From: Pararhizobium sp. YC-54 | GTDB taxonomy: Bacteria; Pseudomonadota; Alphaproteobacteria; Rhizobiales; Rhizobiaceae | Direction: 5' to 3' | Assembly: GCF_025847205.1 (NCBI RefSeq) | Contig: NZ_JAOYTH010000010.1 | Span: 1 to 64,000, forward strand | DNA: 64,000 nt | In this document: piece after piece, positions 8,158 to 16,325 of the stretch | Numbering within the stretch: the stretch's first letter is position 1 | Layout: every line of letters starts with the position of its first letter | The notes under the pieces: generated by a model | Database searches by the model: none | What the model was told of the DNA's origin: nothing | What the model saw: the letters and a program-made list of their open reading frames with translations, nothing else | Made by a program: the position numbers and the translations under genes

Positions 8158-9155
8158 TTGACGACGAAACCATGGGCAAACGGATCGCGGTCGTCGATGA
8201 AGATCGTGTTGATACCGGTCATCCGGGCCCAGCCGGCGATCGAGGGGATGATGGCATCGCGGTCAGCAACCTTGGTCGCTGCTTCGACCCGGCCCTTGAA
8301 CAGCGAGCCGATGATCGACTCGTGGATGAATTCATCGCCGACGGCGAGCTTGCCCTTGGCTGCCAGCTGCGCCATGCGTGCCGAGGTGCCAGTGCCGCAT
8401 GGCGAGCGGTCGATGGCCTTGTCGCCATAGAAAACGGCATTGCGGGCATGGGCGGTGGCGTCTGTCGGCTTGCCCGTCCACTGGATGTGGCTCAGCCCCC
8501 GGATCTCGGGATGCTCGGGGTGAACGAACTCGTATTTTTCATTCAGCGCGGCGCGCAGCTTGGGACTCCAGCCAATGAGTTCGCCTGCCGTGTGATCGGC
8601 CATATCGCGAAAATTCTTCTGCGGCTCGACGATGGCGTAGAAGTTGCCGCCATAGGCGACATCGACGACGATTTCGCCCAGGCCTTCGACCTCAGCCGTC
8701 AGGCCCTCGGCATAGAGGAAGCCGGGAACGTTGGTCAGGCGGACTTCCTCGACGAAACGACCCTCCTGGCGATAGGTGATATCCACCTTGCCGGCGGGCG
8801 CGTCGATCGACAGCTTGCCGGGCTCGCGCGGCATGATCAGGCCGTTCTCGATCGCCATCGTGATGGTGCCGATGGTGCCGTGGCCGCACATCGGCAGGCA
8901 TCCGGAGGTCTCGATGAAGAGAACCGCGACGTCGCAGTCGGGACGGGTCGGCGGATAGAGTATCGAACCCGACATCATGTCGTGCCCGCGCGGCTCGAAC
9001 ATCAGGCCTGTCCGGATCCAATCGAATTCCCGCAGGAAATGGGCGCGCTTCTCCAGCATGTTGGCGCCCTCAAGGCGCGGGCCGCCGCCCGAAACGAGGC
9101 GGACCGGGTTTCCGCAGGTATGCCCGTCTAGGCAGGAGAAGGTGTAGGTGGCCAT
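8154..9155 (-). CDS. hypRE: 4-hydroxyproline 2-epimerase
   Basis: A 333-residue proline-racemase-superfamily enzyme. Both catalytic cysteines are present: Cys90 in MCGHGT and Cys253 in [12 protein letters not shown], the pair used as acid and base. In Sinorhizobium HypRE converts trans-4-hydroxy-L-proline to cis-4-hydroxy-D-proline in the cytoplasm. The histidine after Cys90 (CGHG) is typical of hydroxyproline epimerases and not of true proline racemases. It lies between the D-hydroxyproline dehydrogenase and AcnX genes and overlaps the latter by four bases, so translation is probably coupled. Confidence 0.93.
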   Translation of the reverse strand: MATYTFSCLDGHTCGNPVRLVSGGGPRLEGANMLEKRAHFLREFDWIRTGLMFEPRGHDMMSGSILYPPTRPDCDVAVLFIETSGCLPMCGHGTIGTITMAIENGLIMPREPGKLSIDAPAGKVDITYRQEGRFVEEVRLTNVPGFLYAEGLTAEVEGLGEIVVDVAYGGNFYAIVEPQKNFRDMADHTAGELIGWSPKLRAALNEKYEFVHPEHPEIRGLSHIQWTGKPTDATAHARNAVFYGDKAIDRSPCGTGTSARMAQLAAKGKLAVGDEFIHESIIGSLFKGRVEAATKVADRDAIIPSIAGWARMTGINTIFIDDRDPFAHGFVVK

Positions 9156-9170
9156 GGTGAAGGACCTTTG

Positions 9171-10412
9171 TCAGAAGCGTTGAGGCGAAAAGGATGCAAT
9201 ATCGATCGGCAGTGTTTTATCAGTCAACAGATCGGCGACCAACCGGGCGGTTCCGGCCGATTGTGTCAGGCCAAGATGCCCATGCCCGAAGGCGTGGATG
9301 ACCCGCGGCGTCGCCCGCGAGCGGCCGATGGCGGGCAGGCTGTCGGGCAGCGATGGACGAAAGCCGAACCACTGCGTCCCCCCTTGCGTCTTCAGCCCGG
9401 GAAGAAAGTCCTTGGCTTTCTTCAGCATGGCTTCCGACCGGCGGAAATTCGGCGGCAAATCCAGTCCGCCGAGCTCGACGGCGCCGCCAACGCGGATCCC
9501 CGTCGACAGGCGCGTGACGACAAAGCCGTGACCGCCAAAGGTGACTTGCGTGCGCAAGTCAAACGCATCGGCCGGCAGCGTCGTATTGTAGCCGCGCTCG
9601 GTTTCCAGCGGAATACGTTCATTCAGGCTGCGGGCGATCCGGTGGGAAAAGGCCCCCGCCGACAGCACGACCTGCAGTGCGCGGCGGATTTCGCCGCCTT
9701 CGCTCAGAACCTCAACCCCGCCTTCGACTGGCCGCAGCGCCGTGACGTTGGCGCGTTCCAATATACCGCCCATGCTGCGGAAATGATCCGCCAGCGCCAG
9801 CGTATAGAGTTTCGGATCGGCGATCGAGTACCAGCCCGGCGTGAAGGTGCCGTGGGTGAAGCGCGCTGCAAGCCCCGGCTGGATTTCCGCCATGCGGGAC
9901 GCATCGACGTGATGGAACTCGATGCCATGTGCTTCGCGGACCCTCCATCCAGGCAGCGCCGCCTTCAGCTCCGCCTCGCTTTCATAGACCTGGAGATTTC
10001 CGTCCTTGCGCAGCATGGGCAAGGTACCCGTCTGCTCCAGGAAGCGTTCAAGCTCGGCTTTCGAAAGATCCATCAACGCGGTCTGTGCGGTCGTCGACCT
10101 GGCGACCTGCTCAGGCGAACAGGCTCGCCAGAAGCGGAACATCCAGGGCGCGATCTTGAGCGCGTAGGCCGGCGGCACGGCCAGCGGGCCCAACGGATCG
10201 AGCAGCCATTTCGGCGCCTTCTTCAGGATGCCCGGCGAGGCAAGCGGCAGAATATCCGTAAAGGCGAAGGCCCCGGCATTGCCGGCGGATGCGCCGGCAG
10301 CCGGCCCCTCGCGGTCCAGCACGGTAACCGTCATCCCCCGCGCCTGGGCGGCGATCGCCGCCGAGAGCCCGACAACCCCGGCACCGATGACAATGACGTC
10401 CGGATCAGCCAT
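9171..10412 (-). CDS. hypO: FAD-dependent D-hydroxyproline dehydrogenase
   Basis: A 413-residue DadA-like flavoprotein. The dinucleotide-binding motif VIGAGVVGLSAAIAAQ is at residues 6-21, and the C-terminal GHGHLGLTQSAGTARLVADLL is the usual second FAD contact. HypO of Sinorhizobium oxidises cis-4-hydroxy-D-proline (and D-proline) to the pyrroline carboxylate. Its ATG shares one base with the stop of the upstream ABC ATPase gene, and the epimerase gene follows after 15 bases. The order transporter-dehydrogenase-epimerase supports the assignment over generic glycine oxidase or D-alanine dehydrogenase. Confidence 0.9.
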   Translation of the reverse strand: MADPDVIVIGAGVVGLSAAIAAQARGMTVTVLDREGPAAGASAGNAGAFAFTDILPLASPGILKKAPKWLLDPLGPLAVPPAYALKIAPWMFRFWRACSPEQVARSTTAQTALMDLSKAELERFLEQTGTLPMLRKDGNLQVYESEAELKAALPGWRVREAHGIEFHHVDASRMAEIQPGLAARFTHGTFTPGWYSIADPKLYTLALADHFRSMGGILERANVTALRPVEGGVEVLSEGGEIRRALQVVLSAGAFSHRIARSLNERIPLETERGYNTTLPADAFDLRTQVTFGGHGFVVTRLSTGIRVGGAVELGGLDLPPNFRRSEAMLKKAKDFLPGLKTQGGTQWFGFRPSLPDSLPAIGRSRATPRVIHAFGHGHLGLTQSAGTARLVADLLTDKTLPIDIASFSPQRF

Positions 10413-11134
10413 TACCGGACGCTCGCAAGGAACGCCTGGGTATCGGGATGCTGCGGTGCTCCGAAGAGCTGATCCGGCGTGCCGATTTCAGCCATGACAC
10501 CATGATGGAAAAAGGCGACCCGGTCGGAAACGTCGCGGGCAAAGGCCATTTCATGGGTGACGCAGATCATCGTCATGCCCTCTTCCGCCAGCATTTTCAG
10601 CGTATCGAGCACTTCACCGACCAGCATCGGATCGAGCGCCGATGTGACTTCGTCGAACAGCATGTATTCCGGTGACATCGCCAGCGCCCGGGCAATCGCC
10701 ATGCGCTGCTGCTGACCGCCCGACATGCGGTTGGGATAGACCGACAGCTTTTCGCGCAAGCCGACATGGGTCAGCTGCTTGACGGCGATCTCCTCGGCTT
10801 TTTCCTTCGCAAGACCAAGAACCTTTCGCGGCGCCAGCATGACGTTTTCCAGCACGGTCAGGTGCGGGAACGCGTTCCACTGCTGGAAGACGATGCCGAC
10901 CTTGCGGCGCAGTTTGTTGAGATCGGTGCCTTTGGCGTGGACATCCGTGCCGTCAATGGTGATCTGCCCCGAATTGATCGGTTCCAGTCCATTGATGCAG
11001 GTTAGCAGCGTGGATTTTCCCGATCCGGATCCACCGATGATGGTGACCACCTCACCCTTGTTCACAGTGAGGTTGATCCCCTTCAAAACCTCCAGCGCGT
11101 TGAAGGATTTGCGGACGTTTTTAATTTCAATCAT
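10412..11134 (-). CDS. hypQ: ABC transporter ATPase, polar amino acid / hydroxyproline
   Basis: A 240-residue ATPase of the polar amino acid uptake family. Walker A GGSGSGKST, signature SGGQQQRMAIARAL and Walker B MLFDEVTSALD are all intact, with the H-loop in CVTHEM. It overlaps the upstream permease gene by eight bases and the downstream dehydrogenase gene by one. It should energise hydroxyproline (and perhaps D-proline) import. The assignment to hypQ rests on the operon, not on the sequence of the ATPase alone. Confidence 0.92.
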   Translation of the reverse strand: MIEIKNVRKSFNALEVLKGINLTVNKGEVVTIIGGSGSGKSTLLTCINGLEPINSGQITIDGTDVHAKGTDLNKLRRKVGIVFQQWNAFPHLTVLENVMLAPRKVLGLAKEKAEEIAVKQLTHVGLREKLSVYPNRMSGGQQQRMAIARALAMSPEYMLFDEVTSALDPMLVGEVLDTLKMLAEEGMTMICVTHEMAFARDVSDRVAFFHHGVMAEIGTPDQLFGAPQHPDTQAFLASVR

Positions 11135-11780
11135 TGGGGGACCACCGTCTTTCGAGATACCCGCCGAGACGGGCGATGGGGAAGCTGATGACGAAGTAGA
11201 TTACGCCGCAGATCAGAAGGATGAACAGCGGCTCCTGCAGTCGGGTGACAAGAATCTGCGAGGCACGCAACAGCTCGATGAGGCCGAGCCAGAGTACCAA
11301 TGCGGAATCCTTCATGACGCCGAGCGTCAGCCCGATCCAGGCGGGAAGCGAAACGCGCGTGGCCAGGGGCGCCACAATGTAGCGCATATCCTGCCACCAG
11401 GTCATACCGAGCGAGCGGGCCGCACGGCGTGTCGTCGCCGGAACGGCATCGATGCCGCCACGGATGATCTCCGAACAATAGGCTGCGGTATAGAGCGACA
11501 GGACCACGCAAGACGTGGTGAAGGGCGCCCAGCCAAGTTTGGCGATGGATTGCAACGCGTTGCCGAGCACGAGCTGGATCAGCAGCGGCACGGAGCGGAA
11601 CACGTCCAGCACGAAGGTCAGCGGGGCGGACCAGATGGCCCCCAGCTGAACACGCAAGACACCGAAGACAATCCCAAGCACGGTGCCGGCGGTCACAGAC
11701 ACAGCAGTGACCGCCAGGGTCATCGCTGCGCCCTGCGCCAGGAAGGCGAGGTCACTCCAGGTGAGGGCGGTATCAAACAT
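11127..11780 (-). CDS. hypP: ABC permease, polar amino acid (His/Glu/Gln) family
   Basis: A 217-residue inner-membrane permease with about five hydrophobic segments. The EAA loop AVPATTRRAARSLGMTWWQDMRYIVAPLA contacts the ATPase. The second permease gene lies 12 bases upstream and the ATPase gene overlaps its end. Together with the binding protein at 12526-13332 they make a complete importer. Confidence 0.9.
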   Translation of the reverse strand: MFDTALTWSDLAFLAQGAAMTLAVTAVSVTAGTVLGIVFGVLRVQLGAIWSAPLTFVLDVFRSVPLLIQLVLGNALQSIAKLGWAPFTTSCVVLSLYTAAYCSEIIRGGIDAVPATTRRAARSLGMTWWQDMRYIVAPLATRVSLPAWIGLTLGVMKDSALVLWLGLIELLRASQILVTRLQEPLFILLICGVIYFVISFPIARLGGYLERRWSPND

Positions 11781-11792
11781 CTCTCACCTCTC

Positions 11793-12458
11793 TCAATACT
11801 TAAACATGCGCGCGGCAACCAGACGGGCAGCCAGCGTCACGAGTTTCGCAATGATGTAGTAGATCACCGCGGCAAGGGCGAAGAATTCAAAGGTGCGGAA
11901 GGACCGCGCGTTGAGCTCCTGCGTGATGCCGGCAAGGTCGGTGTTCATGCCGACGGTCACGCCGAGCGACGTCATCAGGATGGCCCAGACCATCTGGTTG
12001 GTGGCCGGCAGGAAGGCGACGCGCAACATCTGCGGCAGGACGATCAGCCGGAAGGCCTGGATCGGCGTCATGCCAAGCGACCGGCCGGCACGAGCCTGGG
12101 TGTCGGGAATGGCCTTGAGCGCACCCCGGAAGTTTTCCGCCAGGTAGCCTGCATTGTTGAAGGCAATCCCGATCAGAAGCGCCGTATAGGGGCTGAGATG
12201 GATGCCGAAATTGCCAAGCCCGAAATGGGCCATGTAGATCTGGAACAGCGCGGGCGTATTGCGCGCGACCTCGACCCAGCTGGTCGCAAATCCGCTGAGG
12301 ATGCGATTGCCTGAGAGACGAAACGCCGTCAGGGCCAGGGCAATTGCCAGCCCGAGAACCATGGACAGAAGCGCGATCTGCAGCGTGACCACAGCGCCAT
12401 CGAGCATCTGCGGCAGCGCCTTGAACGCCTGGTTCCAATGAAAGGTGTAGTTCAACAT
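11793..12458 (-). CDS. hypN: ABC permease, polar amino acid (His/Glu/Gln) family
   Basis: A 221-residue membrane protein with about five hydrophobic segments and the EAA loop AIPDTQARAGRSLGMTPIQAFRLIVLPQM. It forms a heterodimer with the permease encoded at 11127-11780 in this transporter class. The start has AGGAGA upstream. The 67-bp gap to the binding-protein gene upstream holds a strong hairpin (12486-12509) that may lower expression of this and later genes relative to the binding protein. Confidence 0.9.
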   Translation of the reverse strand: MLNYTFHWNQAFKALPQMLDGAVVTLQIALLSMVLGLAIALALTAFRLSGNRILSGFATSWVEVARNTPALFQIYMAHFGLGNFGIHLSPYTALLIGIAFNNAGYLAENFRGALKAIPDTQARAGRSLGMTPIQAFRLIVLPQMLRVAFLPATNQMVWAILMTSLGVTVGMNTDLAGITQELNARSFRTFEFFALAAVIYYIIAKLVTLAARLVAARMFKY

Positions 12459-12485
12459 CGCCGTTTCATCTCCTGAAGAAGGACA

Positions 12486-12509
12486 GCGGCGCGGAAGTGT
12501 CCGCGCCGC
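12486..12509 (-). repeat. intercistronic hairpin between binding protein and permease
   Basis: GCGGCGCGGA and TCCGCGCCGC make a perfect 10-bp stem around AGTG, starting 17 bases after the stop of the binding-protein gene. There is no T run. Such stems protect the 3' end of the binding-protein message from exonucleases and give it excess over the permeases. The same layout occurs at 32730-32758 and 42803-42828. Confidence 0.65.
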
Positions 12510-12525
12510 CAGCGAAACGGTTCAA

Positions 12526-13332
12526 TTAGCGATAAACGCCGTTTACCGAGAGATCAGGAACCTCCCCGCCAACCCACTTCCCGTACAGCTCCGCATAGCG
12601 GCCGGTGCGAACCTGCTGATTGACGAAGAGGTTGAGGAAGTTGATGAACCCATATTCCTCGCGGTTGGTGAACAGGGAAACATAGTCGATGTCGAACGGC
12701 GCCTTGCCGACGACAGCGATGCCGGGGAACTTTCCGGTCTTGACGTTGGCCTGCGCCACGGTCGAGGTGGAGACGGTGGCATCGAGCTGGCCCTGGCTCA
12801 GCGCCAGGAATACGTCTGCCTGTGTCTGGTACGGGCGGAACTCACCGGCGCCCCAGGCCTTGACCTGTTCTTCCAGCGCAATGGCTTCATAGGTGCCGGC
12901 AGTGGCGCCGACGACCTTGCCCTTCATGTCTTCAAACGACTTGACGCCCGATTTCTCGTTGGCGGTCACGGCCATTTCAAAGGCGAAGTAAGGAATGGTC
13001 ATGCCGACGGTCTTGGCACGCTCAAGCGTGTCGGAGGTCGATGCGACGCCGACGTCGACGCGGCCCGACATCAGGGCAGGAATACGCTCGGGGAACGGGG
13101 TTTCAACGATTTCGGCGGTGACGCCGAGGGCCTTGGCCAGATCGTTGCAATAATCGACATCGAAGCCGATGGCGTTGTTGCTTTCGTCGCGCGCTCCCAT
13201 CGGCGGGAAATCCAGCACAACGGCGCAACGCAATGTTCCCGAGGCGATAATATCGTCCAGCTTGTCGGCATGAGCCTGGCTGGTCAGAGCGGTTGCGGCC
13301 AGAAGGCTGAGCGCGAGAACCGAAAGTTTCAT
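12526..13332 (-). CDS. hypM: periplasmic amino-acid-binding protein, hydroxyproline ABC transporter
   Basis: A 268-residue SBP_bac_3 protein. The chosen ATG at 13332 follows GGGAGAGAG and gives a proper signal peptide (MKLSVLALSLLAATALTSQAHA). The mature domain shows the family pattern: GTLRCAVVLDFPPMGARDESN, FDVDYCNDLAKALGV, MSGRVDVGVASTSDTLERAK and DMKGKVVGATAGTYEA. It is the first gene of the hyp transport-and-catabolism operon, which has its own promoter region (13333-13502) with a palindromic operator. Trans-4-hydroxyproline is the probable ligand. Confidence 0.92.
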   Translation of the reverse strand: MKLSVLALSLLAATALTSQAHADKLDDIIASGTLRCAVVLDFPPMGARDESNNAIGFDVDYCNDLAKALGVTAEIVETPFPERIPALMSGRVDVGVASTSDTLERAKTVGMTIPYFAFEMAVTANEKSGVKSFEDMKGKVVGATAGTYEAIALEEQVKAWGAGEFRPYQTQADVFLALSQGQLDATVSTSTVAQANVKTGKFPGIAVVGKAPFDIDYVSLFTNREEYGFINFLNLFVNQQVRTGRYAELYGKWVGGEVPDLSVNGVYR

Positions 13333-13422
13333 CTTAATCTCTCTCCCTAGATGGATGTGCCGATCTGCGGCAGGTGCACTATTTCGATTCCCTGTCCGCA
13401 AATCAACGATAAAATACAAGAC

Positions 13423-13439
13423 GTATACAAAAAGTACGC
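13423..13439. promoter_or_regulatory. GntR-type operator upstream of hypM
   Basis: GTATACAAAAAGTACGC reads as an inverted repeat GTATAC-N5-GTAxxC, 90 bp upstream of the hypM start. The same 17-mer, differing at a few positions, lies in reverse orientation at 15088-15104 between hypH and hypS. The surrounding bases repeat ATACAA, ATACAA, ACGCAA with an 11-base period, about one helical turn. Confidence 0.65.
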
Positions 13440-13502
13440 AAACATGCGTATTTCCTGACTTCTACGCAATAAACGCCAACGAAGCGCCATCTCGCGGCAC
13501 GA

Positions 13503-15020
13503 TTATTTTAGGAGGTCCTTTGGTAATAGGGCCTCCGGCAGGTTCTGATAGGAGACCGGACGCAGGAAACGGCGGATCGACATGGTGCCGACGCTGGTCG
13601 CCCCGAAGTTGGTGGACGCCGGATACGGACCGCCATGGACCATGGAATCGACCACCTCGACGCCGGTCGGGAAGCCGTTGACGAGGATGCGTCCTGCCTT
13701 TCGCTCCAACAGCGGAAGCAGGCGTTTCGCCGCATCGATATCGGCATCGTCCATGTGCAAGGTCACCGTCAGCTGGCCCTCGATCGAACGGGCGACCTCT
13801 TCCATTTCGCCCTGCGTCTGCACTCGCACCAGAAGGCCAAGAGGTCCGAAGACTTCCTCGCTCAGTGCGTGATCGGCAAGAAACCGTTCGCCCGTCGTTT
13901 CGAACAGATTGGGAGACGCGGCGCGGCCGGACGATTCCGTGACCAGCAGCGGCTTGACGGTGTTGCGGGCGGCAAAGCTCGCCTGTCCGTCGTGATAGGC
14001 TTTGGCAATTCCATCGGTCAGCATGGTCTGCGGCGAAACCTTGCCCAATGCATCGGTTGCGGCCGCGGCAAAACGGTCGGCAGCGGCGCCGTCGATGACC
14101 ACGGCAACGCCGGGATTGGTGCAGAATTGGCCAGCGCCCATGACGAGCGAGCCTGCCCAGCCCTGCCCCAGCCCTTCGGCTCTCTGTTCAAGTGCTAAGG
14201 GCAGCAGGAACATCGGGTTGACCGAGCCGAGTTCGCCAAAGAACGGGATCGGTTCAGGACGCGCTGCGCAAAGATTAAACAGAGCACGACCGCCGGCTTG
14301 GGATCCGGTAAAGCCGACCGCCTTGATCAGCCGGTGCTGCACCAGCGCATGACCGACATCGCGGTTGCCGCCCTGAATGAGAGAGAAGACGCCCGGATGC
14401 ACGCCCGTGCTGCGGATGGCCGCTTCAACGGCCTGGGCGATGATCTCGCCGGTACCCGGATGGGCGGAGTGGCCCTTGACCACCACGGGACAGCCTGCCG
14501 CGAGTGCCGCCGCCGTATCGCCACCCGCCGTCGAGAAAGCGAGGGGGAAGTTCGAGGCTCCGAAAACCGCAACAGGACCGACGGGTCGCTGCATGAGGCG
14601 GATCTCGGGGCGCGGCGCCGGCTGGCGGTCCGGCAAGGCCGCGTCAAAGCGGCGGTCAAGATAGTCGCCGCTTTCGATATGACTGGCAAACAGCCGCAGC
14701 TGTCCCGTGGTGCGGCCCCGTTCGCCGGCCAGACGGGCTTCAGGCAGGCCGGTCTCCTGGCTACCGATTTCCGTAATCTCGTCTGCGCGGGCTTCGATCT
14801 CATCGGCAATGGCGCGCAGGAAGGCAGCACGTGTGTGACGATCGGTACTGGCAAAACTCCAGAAGGCCGCCTCGGCTGCCTCGCAGGCGCGGTTTACCAG
14901 CTCCACGGTCCCGACGGCGAATTGGTGCGCGGGCCCTTTGGCCGGCGAGGAGGCGAAGGTGCCGGCGCCGTCGAGCCATTCGCCTGCGACAAGGTGTTTT
15001 CCGCTGGGGGTAAAGGGCAT
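13503..15020 (-). CDS. hypH: 2-oxoglutarate semialdehyde dehydrogenase
   Basis: A 505-residue aldehyde dehydrogenase. The general base motif FFGELGSVNP and the catalytic cysteine in MGAGQFCTNPG are intact, as is GFTGSQAGGRAL of the NAD site. The hydroxyproline-type 2-oxoglutarate semialdehyde dehydrogenases have this length and the opening PFTPSGKHLVAGEW. The ATG at 15020 is chosen over one 39 bases upstream because the protein family starts there. It completes trans-4-hydroxyproline breakdown to 2-oxoglutarate. It is transcribed away from hypS from a shared control region (15021-15155). Confidence 0.92.
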   Translation of the reverse strand: MPFTPSGKHLVAGEWLDGAGTFASSPAKGPAHQFAVGTVELVNRACEAAEAAFWSFASTDRHTRAAFLRAIADEIEARADEITEIGSQETGLPEARLAGERGRTTGQLRLFASHIESGDYLDRRFDAALPDRQPAPRPEIRLMQRPVGPVAVFGASNFPLAFSTAGGDTAAALAAGCPVVVKGHSAHPGTGEIIAQAVEAAIRSTGVHPGVFSLIQGGNRDVGHALVQHRLIKAVGFTGSQAGGRALFNLCAARPEPIPFFGELGSVNPMFLLPLALEQRAEGLGQGWAGSLVMGAGQFCTNPGVAVVIDGAAADRFAAAATDALGKVSPQTMLTDGIAKAYHDGQASFAARNTVKPLLVTESSGRAASPNLFETTGERFLADHALSEEVFGPLGLLVRVQTQGEMEEVARSIEGQLTVTLHMDDADIDAAKRLLPLLERKAGRILVNGFPTGVEVVDSMVHGGPYPASTNFGATSVGTMSIRRFLRPVSYQNLPEALLPKDLLK

Positions 15021-15087
15021 GAGGAGATCCTTTTCTTTCAAACGTGCTTGCAGCAGCAAAGCGTGCCGGATGGCGTCGAGAAAACTT

Positions 15088-15104
15088 GTATACTTTTTGT
15101 ATGC
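15088..15104. promoter_or_regulatory. GntR-type operator between hypH and hypS
   Basis: GTATACTTTTTGTATGC is the reverse complement of GCATACAAAAAGTATAC, matching the motif upstream of hypM. It lies 68 bp from the hypH start and 52 bp from the hypS start, so a bound repressor could block both divergent promoters. The reverse strand again shows ATACAANNNGT repeats with an 11-base period. Confidence 0.65.
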
Positions 15105-15155
15105 AGGATATCAACCCATTTGGATATTCCTGCACCTAAAAAGGAGGGGCACACC

Positions 15156-16190
15156 ATGAGCGATACCCACACCCTGACGATCACCGATCTGGAAGAGCGC
15201 GTAAAAGCCATCTTCACCAAGGCGGGGCTGAGTGCGACACAAGCCGGGGCCATCACCCGGGTGATCGTCGCCGCCGAACGGGACGCCTGCAAATCGCATG
15301 GCATCTACCGGATCGAAGGCGCGCTGCGCACCGTCAAGGCCGGCAAGGTCAATCCGGTAGCCAAGCCCGAACTTCTTCCGCAGCACCGGTCCGCCGTCGT
15401 CAAGGTGGACGCGAAGGGCGGTTTTGCCAATGCGGCGTTCGAGCTTGGGCTGCCGGTGCTGGCGGAGCGCGCCCGCTCCAGCGGTATTGCAGCGCTTGCC
15501 ATCAATGACTGCACCCATTTCTCCGCGCTCTGGCCGGAAGCTGAGGCGCTGACGGAGCTCGGACTTGCCGGCATCGTCATGTGCCCCAGCTATGCGACGG
15601 TCGCACCGAGCGGCGGAACGAAGCCGTTACTCGGCACCAACCCCCTCGCCTTCGGCTGGCCCCGCCCCGGCAGGCCGCCCTATGTTTTCGACTTCGCAAC
15701 GTCTGTGGCAGCGCGTGGCGAGATCGAGCTGCACAGGCGGGCCGGAAAAGCCTTGCCGGAGGGCTGGGCGATCGATTCGGCCGGGCAGCCGACCACCGAT
15801 CCGGAAGCGGCACTGGCCGGCGCGATGCTGCCGTTCGGCGAACACAAGGGTTCGGCAATCTCCACGATGATCGAGCTCTTGGCCGGCATCATGATTGGCG
15901 ACCTGACCAGCCCGGAAGTGCTTGATGCGCTTGGTTCGACGGCACTCGCCCCCGCCCATGGCGAACTGGTCATTGCCTTCTCTCCCGAAGGTTTTGGTGC
16001 GGATCGTCCAGGCAACCCGTTTGCCCGGGCCGAAATCCTGTTTGAGGCAATGGCCGGCCAGGGGGCCCGCCTGCCCTCGCAGCGGCGTTATGCCGCCCGG
16101 GCGAAATCGCAGGCCGGAGGCATTGTTCTGATGGCTTCGGAGATGGAGCAGCTCGACCGGCTTGAAGCGCTCGGACTGGACGCAGTTTAA
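15156..16190 (+). CDS. hypS: delta1-pyrroline-2-carboxylate reductase, malate/lactate dehydrogenase family
   Basis: A 344-residue member of the Ldh_2 family (type-2 malate/L-lactate/ureidoglycolate dehydrogenases). Residues DACKSHGIYRIEGAL, the INDCTHFSALWPEAEAL segment and PLLGTNPLAFGWPRPG are typical of the reductases that convert pyrroline-2-carboxylate to L-proline with NADPH. AAGGAGGGG lies eight bases before ATG. HypS of Sinorhizobium does this step during D-proline use. Here the same intermediate would also come from the AcnX product and perhaps from the enzyme at 19182-20213. It is the only hyp gene of the block on the plus strand besides that last one. Confidence 0.88.
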   Translation: MSDTHTLTITDLEERVKAIFTKAGLSATQAGAITRVIVAAERDACKSHGIYRIEGALRTVKAGKVNPVAKPELLPQHRSAVVKVDAKGGFANAAFELGLPVLAERARSSGIAALAINDCTHFSALWPEAEALTELGLAGIVMCPSYATVAPSGGTKPLLGTNPLAFGWPRPGRPPYVFDFATSVAARGEIELHRRAGKALPEGWAIDSAGQPTTDPEAALAGAMLPFGEHKGSAISTMIELLAGIMIGDLTSPEVLDALGSTALAPAHGELVIAFSPEGFGADRPGNPFARAEILFEAMAGQGARLPSQRRYAARAKSQAGGIVLMASEMEQLDRLEALGLDAV

Positions 16191-16204
16191 CTGCGTCCGC
16201 CACG

Positions 16205-16244
16205 ACAGCGCCACGCGTCATTCATGACGCGCAAAGGTCGCTGT
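16205..16244. repeat. rhizobial-type intergenic palindromic repeat, copy 1
   Basis: ACAGCG...CGCGTCAT-TC-ATGACGCG...CGCTGT: an imperfect 40-base palindrome just after the hypS stop. The core CGCGTCATTCATGACGCG is repeated at 20245-20272, and a diverged copy is at 23691-23729. All three sit in non-coding spacers. Confidence 0.7.
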
Positions 16245-16277
16245 AGCCTGCGCATTGCGCCGCAGGCCCTACAAATG

Positions 16278-16304
16278 CAAAGGCCCTCCATCGGAGGGCC
16301 TTTG
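16278..16304. terminator. bidirectional terminator between hypS and hypD
   Basis: CAAAGGCCCTCC-ATC-GGAGGGCCTTTG is a perfect 12-bp stem with a three-base loop between two convergent genes (hypS ends at 16190, hypD at 16326). Short T and A runs at the stem base allow use on both strands. Confidence 0.8.
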
Positions 16305-16325
16305 TCAGTTCAGGCGAGCGTTAGC

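Noticed and set aside
10779..12314. Plus-strand 511-residue frame opposite the hyp ABC genes
   Set aside because: Composition of an antisense shadow; the minus-strand ATPase and permeases have all family motifs.
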